A stretch of DNA of 28,010 nucleotides from an uncultured Microbacteriaceae bacterium (GCA_946481135.1 CAMLMQ010000017.1:1-28010); one strand, 5' to 3'. Counted from the stretch's first letter, positions 1-6,703 are shown. A program made the numbers and translations. Notes: a model not told the origin generated them from the letters alone.

Positions 1-61
1 GCAGCTTGCGGTGCTTCTTCTTCGCCATGCGCTTGCGGCGCTTCTTGATGACAGAGCCCAT
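1..61 (-). CDS. Small ribosomal subunit protein bS22 (AURKAIP1/COX24 domain), 3' end cut by the window edge
   Basis: The reverse strand encodes a peptide starting MGSVIKKRRKRMAKKKHRKL and running off the left edge. This very basic N-terminus is characteristic of the roughly 32-residue actinobacterial bS22 protein, a peripheral small-subunit component related to the mitochondrial AURKAIP1/COX24 domain. About 12 residues are missing. An ATG pair lies at 64-59; I chose the second because the family begins MGSV, and a GAGGTGA ribosome site sits just upstream. It follows the HTH gene by about 70 bases on the same strand, as expected from the mycobacterial arrangement Rv0500A-Rv0500B. It is too short for routine ORF callers. 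Confidence 0.9.
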   Translation of the reverse strand, partial: MGSVIKKRRKRMAKKKHRKL

Positions 62-133
62 CATTCACCTCGTTTCGACATGTCGAGCCCGACCCGGGCC
101 CTCATCGAACCGCGGAAATCACAAGGGGGCAGT

Positions 134-352
134 CTACCCTGCGGTCCGCCCCTGCGCGACGCCGCTCTCGGCGCCGGGCAATTCCACGGCGGCCGCGACG
201 GCGGTCTCGGGGATGCGGTAGGAGCGTCCGAAGCGCACGGCCGGCAGTTCGCCGGACTTCACCAGTCGGTACACGGTCATCGTGGAGACGCGCATCATGT
301 CGGCGACTTCCGCGACGGTCAGGAATCGCATGTCGGAGAGTGCCCCTGCCAT
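134..352 (-). CDS. BldC/excisionase-type helix-turn-helix DNA-binding protein
   Basis: This 72-residue protein is a single MerR-like winged helix of the excisionase (AlpA/BldC) type. The core LTVAEVADMMRVSTMTVYRL (about residues 11-30) is the helix-turn-helix, and the following basic segment with GRSYRIPE forms the wing. Such proteins bind DNA, often cooperatively at direct repeats, and act as small regulators. The start at 352 is favoured by an AGGAG six bases upstream; an in-frame ATG at 331 is an alternative. It probably shares a transcript with bS22, and together with proC it matches the M. tuberculosis order Rv0500 (proC), Rv0500A (HTH), Rv0500B (bS22). The target is unknown. Confidence 0.88.
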   Translation of the reverse strand: MAGALSDMRFLTVAEVADMMRVSTMTVYRLVKSGELPAVRFGRSYRIPETAVAAAVELPGAESGVAQGRTAG

Positions 353-405
353 GTCGGCTCCTGTGGATGATGTGACTGATGTGGGTGGAGTGCGTTCGAC
401 CGATC

Positions 406-435
406 AGATTAGGCCCGAACGCGGCCCGGTGTCTA
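406..435 (-). promoter_or_regulatory. Predicted sigma-A promoter for the HTH-bS22 unit
   Basis: On the reverse strand TAGACA (435-430) matches the -35 consensus at 5 of 6 positions. It is followed after 18 bases by TAATCT (411-406), a good -10 box. Transcription would begin near 399, leaving a leader of about 47 bases that contains the AGGAG of the HTH gene. Confidence 0.55.
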
Positions 436-450
436 CGGCTGGACAGCCGT
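435..450 (-). terminator. Weak hairpin after the ArsR-type gene
   Basis: ACGGCTG and CAGCCGT (435-441 and 444-450) form a short perfect dyad five bases past the stop codon of the ArsR-type gene. It could slow or end transcription, but there is no U-tract. It touches the predicted -35 box of the next gene, so it might instead be a regulator site. Confidence 0.25.
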
Positions 451-455
451 CGACG

Positions 456-914
456 TCAGTCGGTGGAGTCCTGACCGAATCGCGGGAGCTTCTCGACGAC
501 GCGCTTCTGGGCACCCTGGATCTTCTCCTGGGCGGCCTCGAGGGCGGCGCGCGCGGAGTGCGCGGCGCCGGCGGCGACCCGGCCGACCCGGTCGCCGGCT
601 TCGGCGCCCGCCCACGCCGCGAAGATCGTCGGACCGGCGTCGTCGGCGGCGTCCGCGGATCCGCCGAGGAACGGCGAGAGCCAGGCATCCACCTCGTCCA
701 GCGGCGCCGAGCGGAGTGCGTAGACGCGCTTGCGCCCCTCCTCGCGCACGGTGACGAGCTCGGCATCACGCAGCTGCGCGAGGTGCTTCGACACGGTCGG
801 CTGGCTCGAGCCGAGCCGCTCGACGAGGTCGCCGACCGTCGCCTCTCCGTCGAGGAGGTGGCGCAGGATGTCGCGCCGCGTCGCGTCGGCGAGCACGTCG
901 AAGATGTCGGACAT
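456..914 (-). CDS. ArsR-type winged-helix transcriptional regulator
   Basis: The 152-residue product begins MSDIFDVLADATRRDILRHL, the typical opening of ArsR/SmtB-type regulators. The recognition region SSQPTVSKHLAQLRDAELV lies at about residues 35-54, followed by the beta wing (REEGRKRVYAL). No cysteine metal-sensing motif is visible, so it is probably not a classical metal sensor. A long alanine-rich, basic helical C-terminal tail (about residues 95-152) is unusual for the family and may mediate oligomerisation. A longer reading frame extends upstream, but ATG 914 is chosen because the family motif starts there and a TACCCT -10 box lies six bases before it. It is divergent from the potassium transporter genes and may regulate them; that is inference. 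Confidence 0.85.
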   Translation of the reverse strand: MSDIFDVLADATRRDILRHLLDGEATVGDLVERLGSSQPTVSKHLAQLRDAELVTVREEGRKRVYALRSAPLDEVDAWLSPFLGGSADAADDAGPTIFAAWAGAEAGDRVGRVAAGAAHSARAALEAAQEKIQGAQKRVVEKLPRFGQDSTD

Positions 915-920
915 GACCTC

Positions 921-926
921 AGGGTA
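921..926 (-). promoter_or_regulatory. -10 box of an apparently leaderless ArsR-type gene
   Basis: TACCCT on the reverse strand ends six bases before ATG 914, so transcription would start at or next to the start codon. This is the spacing seen for leaderless actinobacterial mRNAs. The six bases contain GAGG, so a very short Shine-Dalgarno leader cannot be excluded. Confidence 0.45.
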
Positions 927-944
927 GCCGCGCGTCCGCGCGAG

Positions 945-950
945 TAGCAT
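945..950 (+). promoter_or_regulatory. Candidate -10 box for the ktrB-ktrA operon
   Basis: TAGCAT fits TANNNT and would place the transcript start near 957. That leaves about 26 bases of leader carrying GGCGAGGAGAGG directly before ATG 983. No convincing -35 box was seen. Confidence 0.35.
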
Positions 951-982
951 GTGCTCCTGTTCCGCTGAGGGCGAGGAGAGGG

Positions 983-2410
983 ATGCGCGCGCGACCCGTG
1001 CAGCAGGAGTCGCTGCGCGAGCGCATCCTCGACCGGATCCGCGACTTCGCGTCCGCGACACCGGCCCGCTTCGCCGCCCTCGTGTTCGCCTCGCTCATCG
1101 CGATCTTCACGGTGCTGTTCTCGCTGCCGGTGGCGTCGGCGTCCGGCGAGCGCGCCCCGTTCGTCGATGCGTTCTTCACCGCGGTGTCGGTCATCTGCGT
1201 GACGGGCCTGTCGACGGTCGACATGGCGTCGTTCTGGTCGCCGCTCGGTCACGTGATCGTCTTCGTCGGGGTCGAGATCGGCGGCATCGGCGTGCTGACG
1301 GTCGCGTCGATCCTCGGGCTCATCATCAGCCGGAAGCTGGGTCTGCGCCAGAAGCTCATGGCGGCCGGCGACGCGAACCCGCTGCGCATCCGCAAGGGCC
1401 CGGTGTCGGAGAGCCAGGCCGTGCGGCTCGGCGAGACGGGCAGCCTGCTGCTGACCGTCGCGGTGAGCGTGCTCGTCATCGAGCTGTTCGTCGCGCTGCT
1501 GATCTTCCCGCGCATGCTCGTCGAGGGCGTCCCGCCGCTCGAGGCGGCGTGGGAGTCGGTCTACATCGCGGCGATGGCCTTCACCAACACCGGGTTCCTG
1601 CCGACGGAGACGGGGCTCGAACCGTACGGTTCCGACTGGTGGTTCCTCGGCGCCCTCATGATCGGCGTGGTCTTCGGCGCGATCGGGTTCCCGGTCATCT
1701 ACGTGCTCAGCAAGAACCTCCGGCGTCCGCAGAAGTGGTCGCTGCACGTGAAGCTCACGCTCGTCACGTTCGGGCTGCTGACGCTCGGCGGCGCGGTCGC
1801 CTACCTGCTGCTGGAGTGGGACAACCCCGACACGATGGCCGGGATGCCGTTCGACCAGCGCGTGCTGCAGTCGCTCTTCATCTCCCAGATGGCCCGGTCG
1901 GGCGGATTCGCGACCCTCGACATGAGCGAACTCGACGGGTCGAGCCTGCTCGTCACCGACATGCTCATGTTCATCGGCGGCGGCTCCGCGTCGACCGCGG
2001 GCGGCATCAAGGTGACGACCCTCGCCATCCTCTTCCTCGCCGCCTTCGCCGAGGCGCGCGGGGTCGACGACATGGAGGCCTACCGCCGCCGCATCCCCGC
2101 GGACGTCCTGCGCCTCGCCGTCTCGGTCGTGCTCGGCGGCGCGACCGTCGTCGCGGCGGCCACCATCACGCTGCTGCTCATCACCGACGACGTTCCGCTC
2201 GACCACATCCTGTTCGACGTCATCAGCGCCTTCGCGACGTGCGGCCTCACGACGGGCTTCACGGCATCCACGTCGGATGCGGCGCAATACGTGCTCGCGG
2301 TCACCATGTTCCTCGGACGCCTTGGTACCGTGACTCTCGCCGCCGCCCTGGCGGCGAGCACGCGCCGGCAGTTGTTCCGTCGGCCCGAGGAGAGGCCCAT
2401 CGTTGGTTGA
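983..2410 (+). CDS. ktrB: TrkH/KtrB-type potassium uptake channel subunit
   Basis: This 475-residue membrane protein is the ion-conducting subunit of a Ktr/Trk potassium uptake system. The four pore loops expected of the superfamily are recognisable from their filter segments: VTGLS (73-77), NTGF (202-205), RSGGF (305-309) and CGLTTG (420-425). Between them lie the paired membrane helices of the MPM repeats, and the GGGSASTAGG segment (332-341) precedes repeat four. Length is normal for KtrB. Its last eight bases overlap the start of the RCK-domain gene, so channel and gating ring are translationally coupled. A purine-rich ribosome site (GGAGAGG) is directly upstream of the ATG. Potassium specificity follows from the family, not from direct evidence here. 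Confidence 0.93.
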   Translation: MRARPVQQESLRERILDRIRDFASATPARFAALVFASLIAIFTVLFSLPVASASGERAPFVDAFFTAVSVICVTGLSTVDMASFWSPLGHVIVFVGVEIGGIGVLTVASILGLIISRKLGLRQKLMAAGDANPLRIRKGPVSESQAVRLGETGSLLLTVAVSVLVIELFVALLIFPRMLVEGVPPLEAAWESVYIAAMAFTNTGFLPTETGLEPYGSDWWFLGALMIGVVFGAIGFPVIYVLSKNLRRPQKWSLHVKLTLVTFGLLTLGGAVAYLLLEWDNPDTMAGMPFDQRVLQSLFISQMARSGGFATLDMSELDGSSLLVTDMLMFIGGGSASTAGGIKVTTLAILFLAAFAEARGVDDMEAYRRRIPADVLRLAVSVVLGGATVVAAATITLLLITDDVPLDHILFDVISAFATCGLTTGFTASTSDAAQYVLAVTMFLGRLGTVTLAAALAASTRRQLFRRPEERPIVG

Positions 2411-3074
2411 GAAGATCGCGCACGACGCCCCCGTGCTCGTCATCGGGCTGGGACGCTTCGGCGCCGCCACCGCCGGGCAGCTGCAGCGCCTCGACCGCGA
2501 CGTGCTCGCGGTCGACGAGGATGCCGGACTCGTGCAGAAGTGGGCGGAGCGCGTCACCCACGCGGTGCAAGCGGATGCGCGCTCGCTCGACGCCCTCAAG
2601 CAGATCGGTGCGGGCGACTTCTCGATCGCGGTCGTCGCGGTCGGCTCGTCGGTCGAGGCGTCGGTGCTCATCACCGCGAACCTCGTCGACCTGAAGATCC
2701 CGCAGATCTGGGCGAAGGCGATCAGCCAGTCGCACGGCAAGATCCTCGCCCGCATCGGCGCCAACCACGTCATCTACCCCGAGGCGGAGGCCGGCGAACG
2801 CGTCGCGCACCTCGTGTCGGGTCGGATGATCGACTACATCGAGTTCGACGACGACTTCGCGATCGTGAAGATGTACCCGCCGAAGCCGATCCGCGGCATC
2901 TCCCTCGCCGAAGCCCATGTGCGCCAGAAGTACGGCATCACCGTCGTCGGCGTGAAGAGCCCCGGCAAGGAGTTCACCTACGCGACGGCCGACACCGTCG
3001 TGTCGAACCACGACCTCATCATCGCTTCGGGCAACGCCCACGACCTCGACAAGTTCAGCGCCTTGCAGAGTTGA
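2403..3074 (+). CDS. ktrA: KtrA/TrkA-type RCK gating subunit of the potassium uptake system
   Basis: The 223-residue cytosolic protein has one RCK_N Rossmann domain, with nucleotide-binding loop VIGLGRFGAATAG (13-25) and the acidic end of strand two at D38/E39. A smaller RCK_C domain (about 140-220) follows. A single-RCK protein of this size is KtrA-like rather than the double-domain E. coli TrkA. Octameric rings of such proteins gate KtrB in response to ATP/ADP, NAD(H) or, in some species, c-di-AMP. The reading frame starts at TTG 2403, eight bases inside ktrB, with GAGGAG about ten bases upstream; no better start exists before the Rossmann strand. It is the last gene of the two-gene operon. 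Confidence 0.92.
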   Translation: MVEKIAHDAPVLVIGLGRFGAATAGQLQRLDRDVLAVDEDAGLVQKWAERVTHAVQADARSLDALKQIGAGDFSIAVVAVGSSVEASVLITANLVDLKIPQIWAKAISQSHGKILARIGANHVIYPEAEAGERVAHLVSGRMIDYIEFDDDFAIVKMYPPKPIRGISLAEAHVRQKYGITVVGVKSPGKEFTYATADTVVSNHDLIIASGNAHDLDKFSALQS

Positions 3075-3130
3075 GGCGTCGATCTCTGTCGTTTCGACCC
3101 GTCGAAAACGACACAGAACCACGCCTCAAC
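3070..3130. terminator. Bidirectional hairpin between ktrA and proC
   Basis: A perfect 10-base outer stem (GTTGAGGCGT at 3070-3079, ACGCCTCAAC at 3121-3130) encloses a second stem, TGTCGTTTCGAC (3087-3098) with GTCGAAAACGACA (3101-3113), which pairs with one bulged base around a CC loop. The stop codons of both convergent genes (TGA 3072-3074, and 3126-3128 on the reverse strand) lie inside the outer stem. It can serve as terminator for both directions. Confidence 0.8.
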
Positions 3131-3953
3131 CCCCGGCGGCCAACTCGCGGGCGCGGGCGAGAGCGGCGGCGGTGGCGCGGTCGAACGTTCCAGCGAGGTC
3201 GGCCTCCGACAGCACGGCGATCGCGCGCTCGGTCGTGCCGTTCGGGCTCGTGACCCGACGTCGCAGCTCGGCCGGGTCGACATCCGACGCCTGCAGCAGT
3301 TCGGCGGCGCCGAGGAACGTCTGCTCGACCATGAGGCGCGCGTCGGCCTCCGAGAAGCCCATCCGCAGCGCCGTGCCGGTGAACTGCTCGATGAGGAAGA
3401 AGACGTAGGCCGGGCCGGAACCCGAGATCGTGCTGAGGGCGTCGATGCGATCCTCGGGCAGTTCGATCACCGCGCCCACCGTCTCGAACACGGTCCGCAC
3501 GAGAGCGACTTGCTCGGGGGTCGCTCTCGACCCCGCCGCGAGCCCGGTCACGCCTCGCCGCACGAGCGACGGGGTGTTCGGCATCGTGCGCACGACGGCG
3601 TTCGGGATGATCGCCTCCATCGTCGCGGTCGTCACCCCGGCCGCGACGCTCACGACGATCGCGTCGGAGGGCAGATCCTCGGCGATCTCCTCGAGCAGCG
3701 CCGGCACCATCGCGGGCTTGACCCCGACGATCACCACCCGCGCGCCCTCCAGTGCGGTCGCATTCGCCTCGCGGTGGGTCTCGAGCGCGTACGAGTCGAC
3801 CCCCGGCAGCCGCACCGCGTCGGCCTTCGCGGCCGTGCGATTCGTCACCGCGATCCCGTCCGCGGCCAGGCCCGACTCGACGAGCCCGGCGAGGATCGCG
3901 CCGCCCATCGACCCGGCTCCGAGGATGGCGATACGCGGCAGGGGAGCGCTCAT
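3126..3953 (-). CDS. proC: Pyrroline-5-carboxylate reductase
   Basis: ProC reduces 1-pyrroline-5-carboxylate to L-proline with NAD(P)H, the last step of proline synthesis in the cytosol. The 275-residue protein opens with the Rossmann fold IAILGAGSMGGAI (8-20). It continues with VVIVGVKPAMVPALL and the VVRTMPNTPS segment, and carries the family signature SGSGPAYVFFLIEQ (177-190). Length and architecture are standard for the decameric enzyme. The start at 3953 is supported by a TACACT -10 box six bases upstream, implying a leaderless message. It is divergent from the CDF transporter, with 23 bases between start codons, and converges on ktrA across a shared hairpin. Confidence 0.96.
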   Translation of the reverse strand: MSAPLPRIAILGAGSMGGAILAGLVESGLAADGIAVTNRTAAKADAVRLPGVDSYALETHREANATALEGARVVIVGVKPAMVPALLEEIAEDLPSDAIVVSVAAGVTTATMEAIIPNAVVRTMPNTPSLVRRGVTGLAAGSRATPEQVALVRTVFETVGAVIELPEDRIDALSTISGSGPAYVFFLIEQFTGTALRMGFSEADARLMVEQTFLGAAELLQASDVDPAELRRRVTSPNGTTERAIAVLSEADLAGTFDRATAAALARARELAAGG

Positions 3954-3959
3954 ACCCCG

Positions 3960-3969
3960 AGTGTAGGTT
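3960..3969. promoter_or_regulatory. Overlapping divergent leaderless promoters of proC and the CDF gene
   Basis: On the reverse strand TACACT (3965-3960) ends six bases before ATG 3953 of proC. On the forward strand TAGGTT (3964-3969) ends seven bases before ATG 3977. The two -10 boxes share the TA at 3964-3965, so the polymerase should not be able to occupy both at once. Neither gene has a usable ribosome binding site. Confidence 0.55.
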
Positions 3970-3976
3970 TGAAGCC

Positions 3977-4942
3977 ATGAGCACCGAGGGCGGCACCCGG
4001 GCGGTCATCGCGGCACTGCTCGCGAACACCGGGATCGCGGTCACCAAGTTCGTCGCGGCGGGCATCTCCGGCTCGGCGTCGATGCTCGCCGAAGGCGTGC
4101 ACTCCGTCGCCGACGCCGGCAACCAGGTGCTGCTGCTCATCGGCGGTCGTCGGGCCCGCAAGGAGGCCGACGCGGCGCACCCGTTCGGGTACGGCCGGGA
4201 GCGCTACGTCTTCGCCTTCGTCGTCGCGATCATCCTGTTCTCGGTCGGCGGGATGTTCTCGCTCTACGAGGGCATCCACAAGCTCGAGGCGCACGAGGGC
4301 CTCAACCAGGAGTGGCTGTGGCTGCCGCTCGTCGTGCTCGCCGTCGCGATCGTGCTCGAGAGCCTGTCACTGCGCACGGCGCTCATCGAAGCGCGCAAGG
4401 CCCGCACGCCGGGCGAGGGTCTCGTCGCGTTCATCCGGCGCGCGAAGCAGCCCGAGCTGCCCGTCATCCTCCTCGAAGACCTCGCTGCGCTCACCGGCCT
4501 CGTGCTCGCGTTCGCCGGCGTGGGGCTCACGCTGCTCACGGGCGACCCGACGTTCGACGCGATCGGCACGATCGCGATCGGCGCGCTGCTCATCATCGTC
4601 GCCGTCGTGCTCGGCATCGAGACGCAGAGCCTGCTCGTCGGCGAAGGCGCGACCAAGGACGACGTGGCGAAGATCCGCGCGGCGTTCGAGGCCCACCCGA
4701 ACGTCGAGGCCGTCATCCACATGAAGACGCTCTACCTCGGGCCCGACGAACTCATGGTCGCCGCGAAGGTGGCCGTTCCGAAGACGACGAAGGCCACCGA
4801 GGTCGCGCGTGCGATCAACGAGATCGAACGGGATGTGCGCGAAGCGGTGCCCGTCGCCCGCGTCATCTACATCGAGCCCGACATCTACGTCGCGTCGTCG
4901 AACACGTCGACCGACGCGATCGTGATCCAAAGCCACGACTGA
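3977..4942 (+). CDS. Cation diffusion facilitator family transporter
   Basis: The 321-residue integral membrane protein has the CDF layout: six hydrophobic segments, then a cytosolic ferredoxin-like C-terminal domain (about 232-310). The TM2 metal-site motif HSVAD is at 42-46, and HPFGYGRERY, a typical CDF loop, at 68-77. The TM5 site reads EDLAALTG (E167, D168) instead of the usual HxxxD, which resembles the ZnT9/SLC30A9-like branch. Members export divalent metals such as Zn, Mn or Fe against protons; the metal cannot be read from the sequence. A long upstream extension of the frame is rejected because it runs antisense through proC and because the TAGGTT box fits a leaderless ATG at 3977. 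Confidence 0.9.
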   Translation: MSTEGGTRAVIAALLANTGIAVTKFVAAGISGSASMLAEGVHSVADAGNQVLLLIGGRRARKEADAAHPFGYGRERYVFAFVVAIILFSVGGMFSLYEGIHKLEAHEGLNQEWLWLPLVVLAVAIVLESLSLRTALIEARKARTPGEGLVAFIRRAKQPELPVILLEDLAALTGLVLAFAGVGLTLLTGDPTFDAIGTIAIGALLIIVAVVLGIETQSLLVGEGATKDDVAKIRAAFEAHPNVEAVIHMKTLYLGPDELMVAAKVAVPKTTKATEVARAINEIERDVREAVPVARVIYIEPDIYVASSNTSTDAIVIQSHD

Positions 4943-4967
4943 CCCGCCCCCACCCGAAGGAACGCCC

Positions 4968-5330
4968 ATGGAGCCCCTCGAAATCGTCCGCCTCGTCCTT
5001 CTCGCGGTGCACATCCTCGGCCTCGCCGCGATCGTCGGCGCCTTCTTCGTGAAGATGCGCGCCTCGGACGGCTTCCCCACCGGGGTCGTGCTCGCCGGCG
5101 CCATCACGCAGGTCGTCACGGGCCTCGCCCTCGTCGGCGTCCGCGAAGCCGGCGACCTCGGCGTGAACCACATCAAGATCGCCGTGAAGCTCGGCCTCGC
5201 GCTCGTGGTGCTCGTCGCCGCGATCATCGCGCACGTGCAGCGGGGGCGCGGCGGCAAGGTCAAGCCGGCATTCCACGCCGCCGGCGGCACCGCCGTCATC
5301 AACGTGCTCGTCGCGGTGCTCTGGCAGTAG
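4968..5330 (+). CDS. Small four-helix membrane protein of unknown function
   Basis: This 120-residue protein has four hydrophobic stretches (about residues 8-28, 38-55, 68-88 and 102-118) separated by short basic loops such as QRGRGGKVK, so it is probably a compact integral membrane protein. It begins [20 protein letters not shown], with a histidine in the first helix. Similar proteins are widespread in Microbacteriaceae and sometimes carry redox-type names that this sequence does not justify. An AAGGAA lies about ten bases before the ATG, and the gene follows the CDF gene by 25 bases, so they probably share a transcript. It ends two bases from the convergent tadA stop. I do not assign a function. 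Confidence 0.8.
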   Translation: MEPLEIVRLVLLAVHILGLAAIVGAFFVKMRASDGFPTGVVLAGAITQVVTGLALVGVREAGDLGVNHIKIAVKLGLALVVLVAAIIAHVQRGRGGKVKPAFHAAGGTAVINVLVAVLWQ

Positions 5331-5332
5331 GA

Positions 5333-5806
5333 CTACAGCTCGGTCGGCGCTCCGCCGCGGAAGAACCGTCGCAGGAGCGCCGACCCCTCCTCGGCGAGCA
5401 CGTCGGGCACGACCTCGACGCGGTGCTGCAGGCGTCGGTCGCGCAGCAGGTCGTGCACGCTGCCCGCGGCTCCGGCCTTCTCGTCCCACGCGCCGAACAC
5501 GACGCGCGGGATGCGGGCCGCGAGGATCGCCCCCGCGCACAGCACGCACGGCTCGAGCGTCACGACGAGGGTCACGTCGGGCAGCCGCCACTCCGCGCGC
5601 GCGGCCGTCGCCGCCCGGATCGCGACGACCTCCGCATGCGCGGTCGGGTCGTGCGTCGCCTCCCGCTCGTTGCGTCCGGTCGCGATCACGGCGCCCGCGG
5701 CATCCACGATCACCGCCCCCACCGGCACGTCGCCGGTCGCGAGGGCGCGCTCGGCCTCGGCGAGCGCGAGGCGCATCGCGGCGGCGTCGTCGAGTGGAGG
5801 GATCAC
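5333..5806 (-). CDS. tadA: tRNA-specific adenosine deaminase
   Basis: TadA converts adenosine 34 to inosine in the tRNA-Arg(ACG) anticodon. The 157-residue product shows the cytidine/deoxycytidylate deaminase fold: [10 protein letters not shown] (25-34), the zinc-binding HAE motif with catalytic glutamate (H57, E59), and PCVLC (86-90) supplying two cysteine ligands. The C-terminal [13 protein letters not shown] and LLRRFFR segments are typical. The frame stays open further upstream. GTG 5806 is chosen because a TACGCT -10 box lies exactly seven bases before it and no ribosome site is visible, consistent with a leaderless start; ATG 5776 is the alternative. It is divergent from upp with 12 bases between start codons. 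Confidence 0.93.
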   Translation of the reverse strand: MIPPLDDAAAMRLALAEAERALATGDVPVGAVIVDAAGAVIATGRNEREATHDPTAHAEVVAIRAATAARAEWRLPDVTLVVTLEPCVLCAGAILAARIPRVVFGAWDEKAGAAGSVHDLLRDRRLQHRVEVVPDVLAEEGSALLRRFFRGGAPTEL

Positions 5807-5819
5807 TACGCTGAGCGTA
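5807..5819. promoter_or_regulatory. Palindromic bidirectional leaderless promoter of tadA and upp
   Basis: TACGCTGAGCGTA is a perfect palindrome around a central G, so it presents TACGCT as a -10 box on both strands. Forward, TACGCT (5807-5812) is followed by six bases and ATG 5819 (upp). In reverse, TACGCT (5819-5814) is followed by seven bases and GTG 5806 (tadA). Neither start has a Shine-Dalgarno sequence. Confidence 0.6.
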
Positions 5820-6451
5820 TGCGTTTGCACGTGGCCGACCACCCGCTCATCACGCACAAGCTCACGGTGCTGCGGGATGCGCAGACGCCGTCGCCGGTCT
5901 TCCGGGCCCTCGTCGAGGAGCTCGTCACGCTGCTCGCCTACGAGGCGACCCGCAACGTGCGCACCCAGGTCGTGACCGTGACGACCCCGGTCGCCGAGAC
6001 GCAGGGGCTCGCGATCAGCGAGCCGCGCCCCCTCGTCGTGCCGATCCTGCGCGCCGGGCTCGGGATGCTGGAGGGCATGACGAAGCTCGTCCCGACCGCG
6101 GAGGTGGGCTTCCTCGGCATGGTGCGCGATGAGGAGACCCTGCAGCCGACGACGTACGCGAACCGCCTGCCCGACGACCTCTCCGACCGGCAGTGCTTCG
6201 TGCTCGACCCGATGCTCGCGACGGGCGGGTCGCTCGCGGCCGCCATCCAGTACCTCTTCGACCGCGGCGCCGTCGACGTCACCGCGATCTGCCTGCTCGG
6301 TGCTCCCGAAGGCGTCGAGCACGTGCGGCAGCAGTTCGAGGGACGCGACGTGACCGTCGTGCTCGGCGCGCTCGACGAGCGGCTCAACGAGCACGGCTAC
6401 ATCGTGCCGGGACTCGGCGACGCCGGCGACCGCCTCTACGGTCTCGTCTGA
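5819..6451 (+). CDS. upp: Uracil phosphoribosyltransferase
   Basis: Upp makes UMP from uracil and PRPP in pyrimidine salvage. The 210-residue protein begins [20 protein letters not shown] and carries the type-defining PRPP loop [11 protein letters not shown] (128-138). It also has the [12 protein letters not shown] segment (75-86) and a C-terminal [12 protein letters not shown] (194-205) that contacts uracil in the family. Size is standard. The ATG is part of the palindromic promoter, so the mRNA is probably leaderless. In this genome Upp may also recover uracil released by PsuG, encoded at 23717-24637. The shadow frame that begins upstream at 5423 is antisense tadA sequence and is not used. 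Confidence 0.97.
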   Translation: MRLHVADHPLITHKLTVLRDAQTPSPVFRALVEELVTLLAYEATRNVRTQVVTVTTPVAETQGLAISEPRPLVVPILRAGLGMLEGMTKLVPTAEVGFLGMVRDEETLQPTTYANRLPDDLSDRQCFVLDPMLATGGSLAAAIQYLFDRGAVDVTAICLLGAPEGVEHVRQQFEGRDVTVVLGALDERLNEHGYIVPGLGDAGDRLYGLV

Positions 6452-6477
6452 CCCGCGCGTAACGCAACGTCGCGGTG

Positions 6478-6507
6478 TTGCGAACCGTGACGTGTCTGGG
6501 TCAGACT
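6478..6507 (+). promoter_or_regulatory. Predicted promoter of the leader-peptide transcript
   Basis: TTGCGA (6478-6483) and CAGACT (6502-6507) are spaced by 18 bases, and the -10 ends seven bases before ATG 6515, giving a leaderless start for the leader peptide. The -35 overlaps a short inverted repeat, CGCAAC (6463-6468) with GTTGCG (6477-6482), which could be an operator or a weak terminator after upp. Confidence 0.45.
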
Positions 6508-6511
6508 TCTG

Positions 6512-6573
6512 CACATGACCGCGACTCCGCGCACCCTCACCGCTTCGGCGGCGAATGCGCGTGCGGTCATGTG
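6512..6573 (+). promoter_or_regulatory. Nested three-stem RNA hairpin in the leader of the winged-helix gene
   Basis: CACATGACCGC (6512-6522) pairs perfectly with GCGGTCATGTG (6563-6573). Inside it CGCGCA (6528-6533) pairs with TGCGCG (6556-6561), and at the tip CCGC-TTCG-GCGG (6540-6551) forms a UUCG tetraloop. The internal loops are small (5x1 and 6x4 bases). The element contains most of the leader-peptide frame, and its 3' strand ends at the first cysteine codon. It lacks a U-tract, so it does not look like a plain terminator. It matches no riboswitch class I can name. Confidence 0.55.
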
Positions 6574-6592
6574 TTGTCGAATGTGTGCGTGA
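6515..6592 (+). CDS. Predicted cysteine-rich leader peptide (25 residues)
   Basis: A 25-codon frame starts at ATG 6515, rich in Thr, Ala and Arg, and ends in MCCRMCA before TGA 6590-6592; three of the last six residues are cysteine (20, 21, 24). Leaderless short frames ending in consecutive cysteine codons are known in mycobacteria as cysteine-responsive attenuators, where ribosome stalling changes expression of the downstream gene. Here the frame begins seven bases after a -10-like CAGACT, has no ribosome site, and overlaps a nested hairpin. The stop is 111 bases before the winged-helix gene. The peptide probably acts through its translation rather than as a protein. It is not in a normal gene call and rests on motif and position only. 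Confidence 0.55.
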   Translation: MTATPRTLTASAANARAVMCCRMCA

Positions 6593-6703
6593 CAGACGCC
6601 CCTCACGAGCCCTCCCGTGGCTCCCGCTCTGACCCACACCCCCCGAGGCGGTATCGCGATGGATGACCCCACGCCGCCTCCGGACGACCAAGGATTCGAC
6701 ACC

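Noticed and set aside
75..86. TCGACATGTCGA palindrome before bS22
   Set aside because: A 12-base palindrome alone in GC-rich DNA is weak evidence for an operator, and no partner sites were found.
915..1061. N-terminal extension of the ArsR-type gene
   Set aside because: The extension overlaps the start of ktrB, is low complexity and lies before the family's usual MSDIF start and its -10 box.
404..2773. Very long reverse-strand open frame opposite ktrB-ktrA
   Set aside because: It is Arg/His/Asp-rich shadow sequence produced by GC-biased codons of the real genes and has no domain.
3752..3976. Upstream extension of the CDF transporter
   Set aside because: It is antisense proC sequence and is Arg/Ser/Pro-rich; CDF homology begins at ATG 3977.
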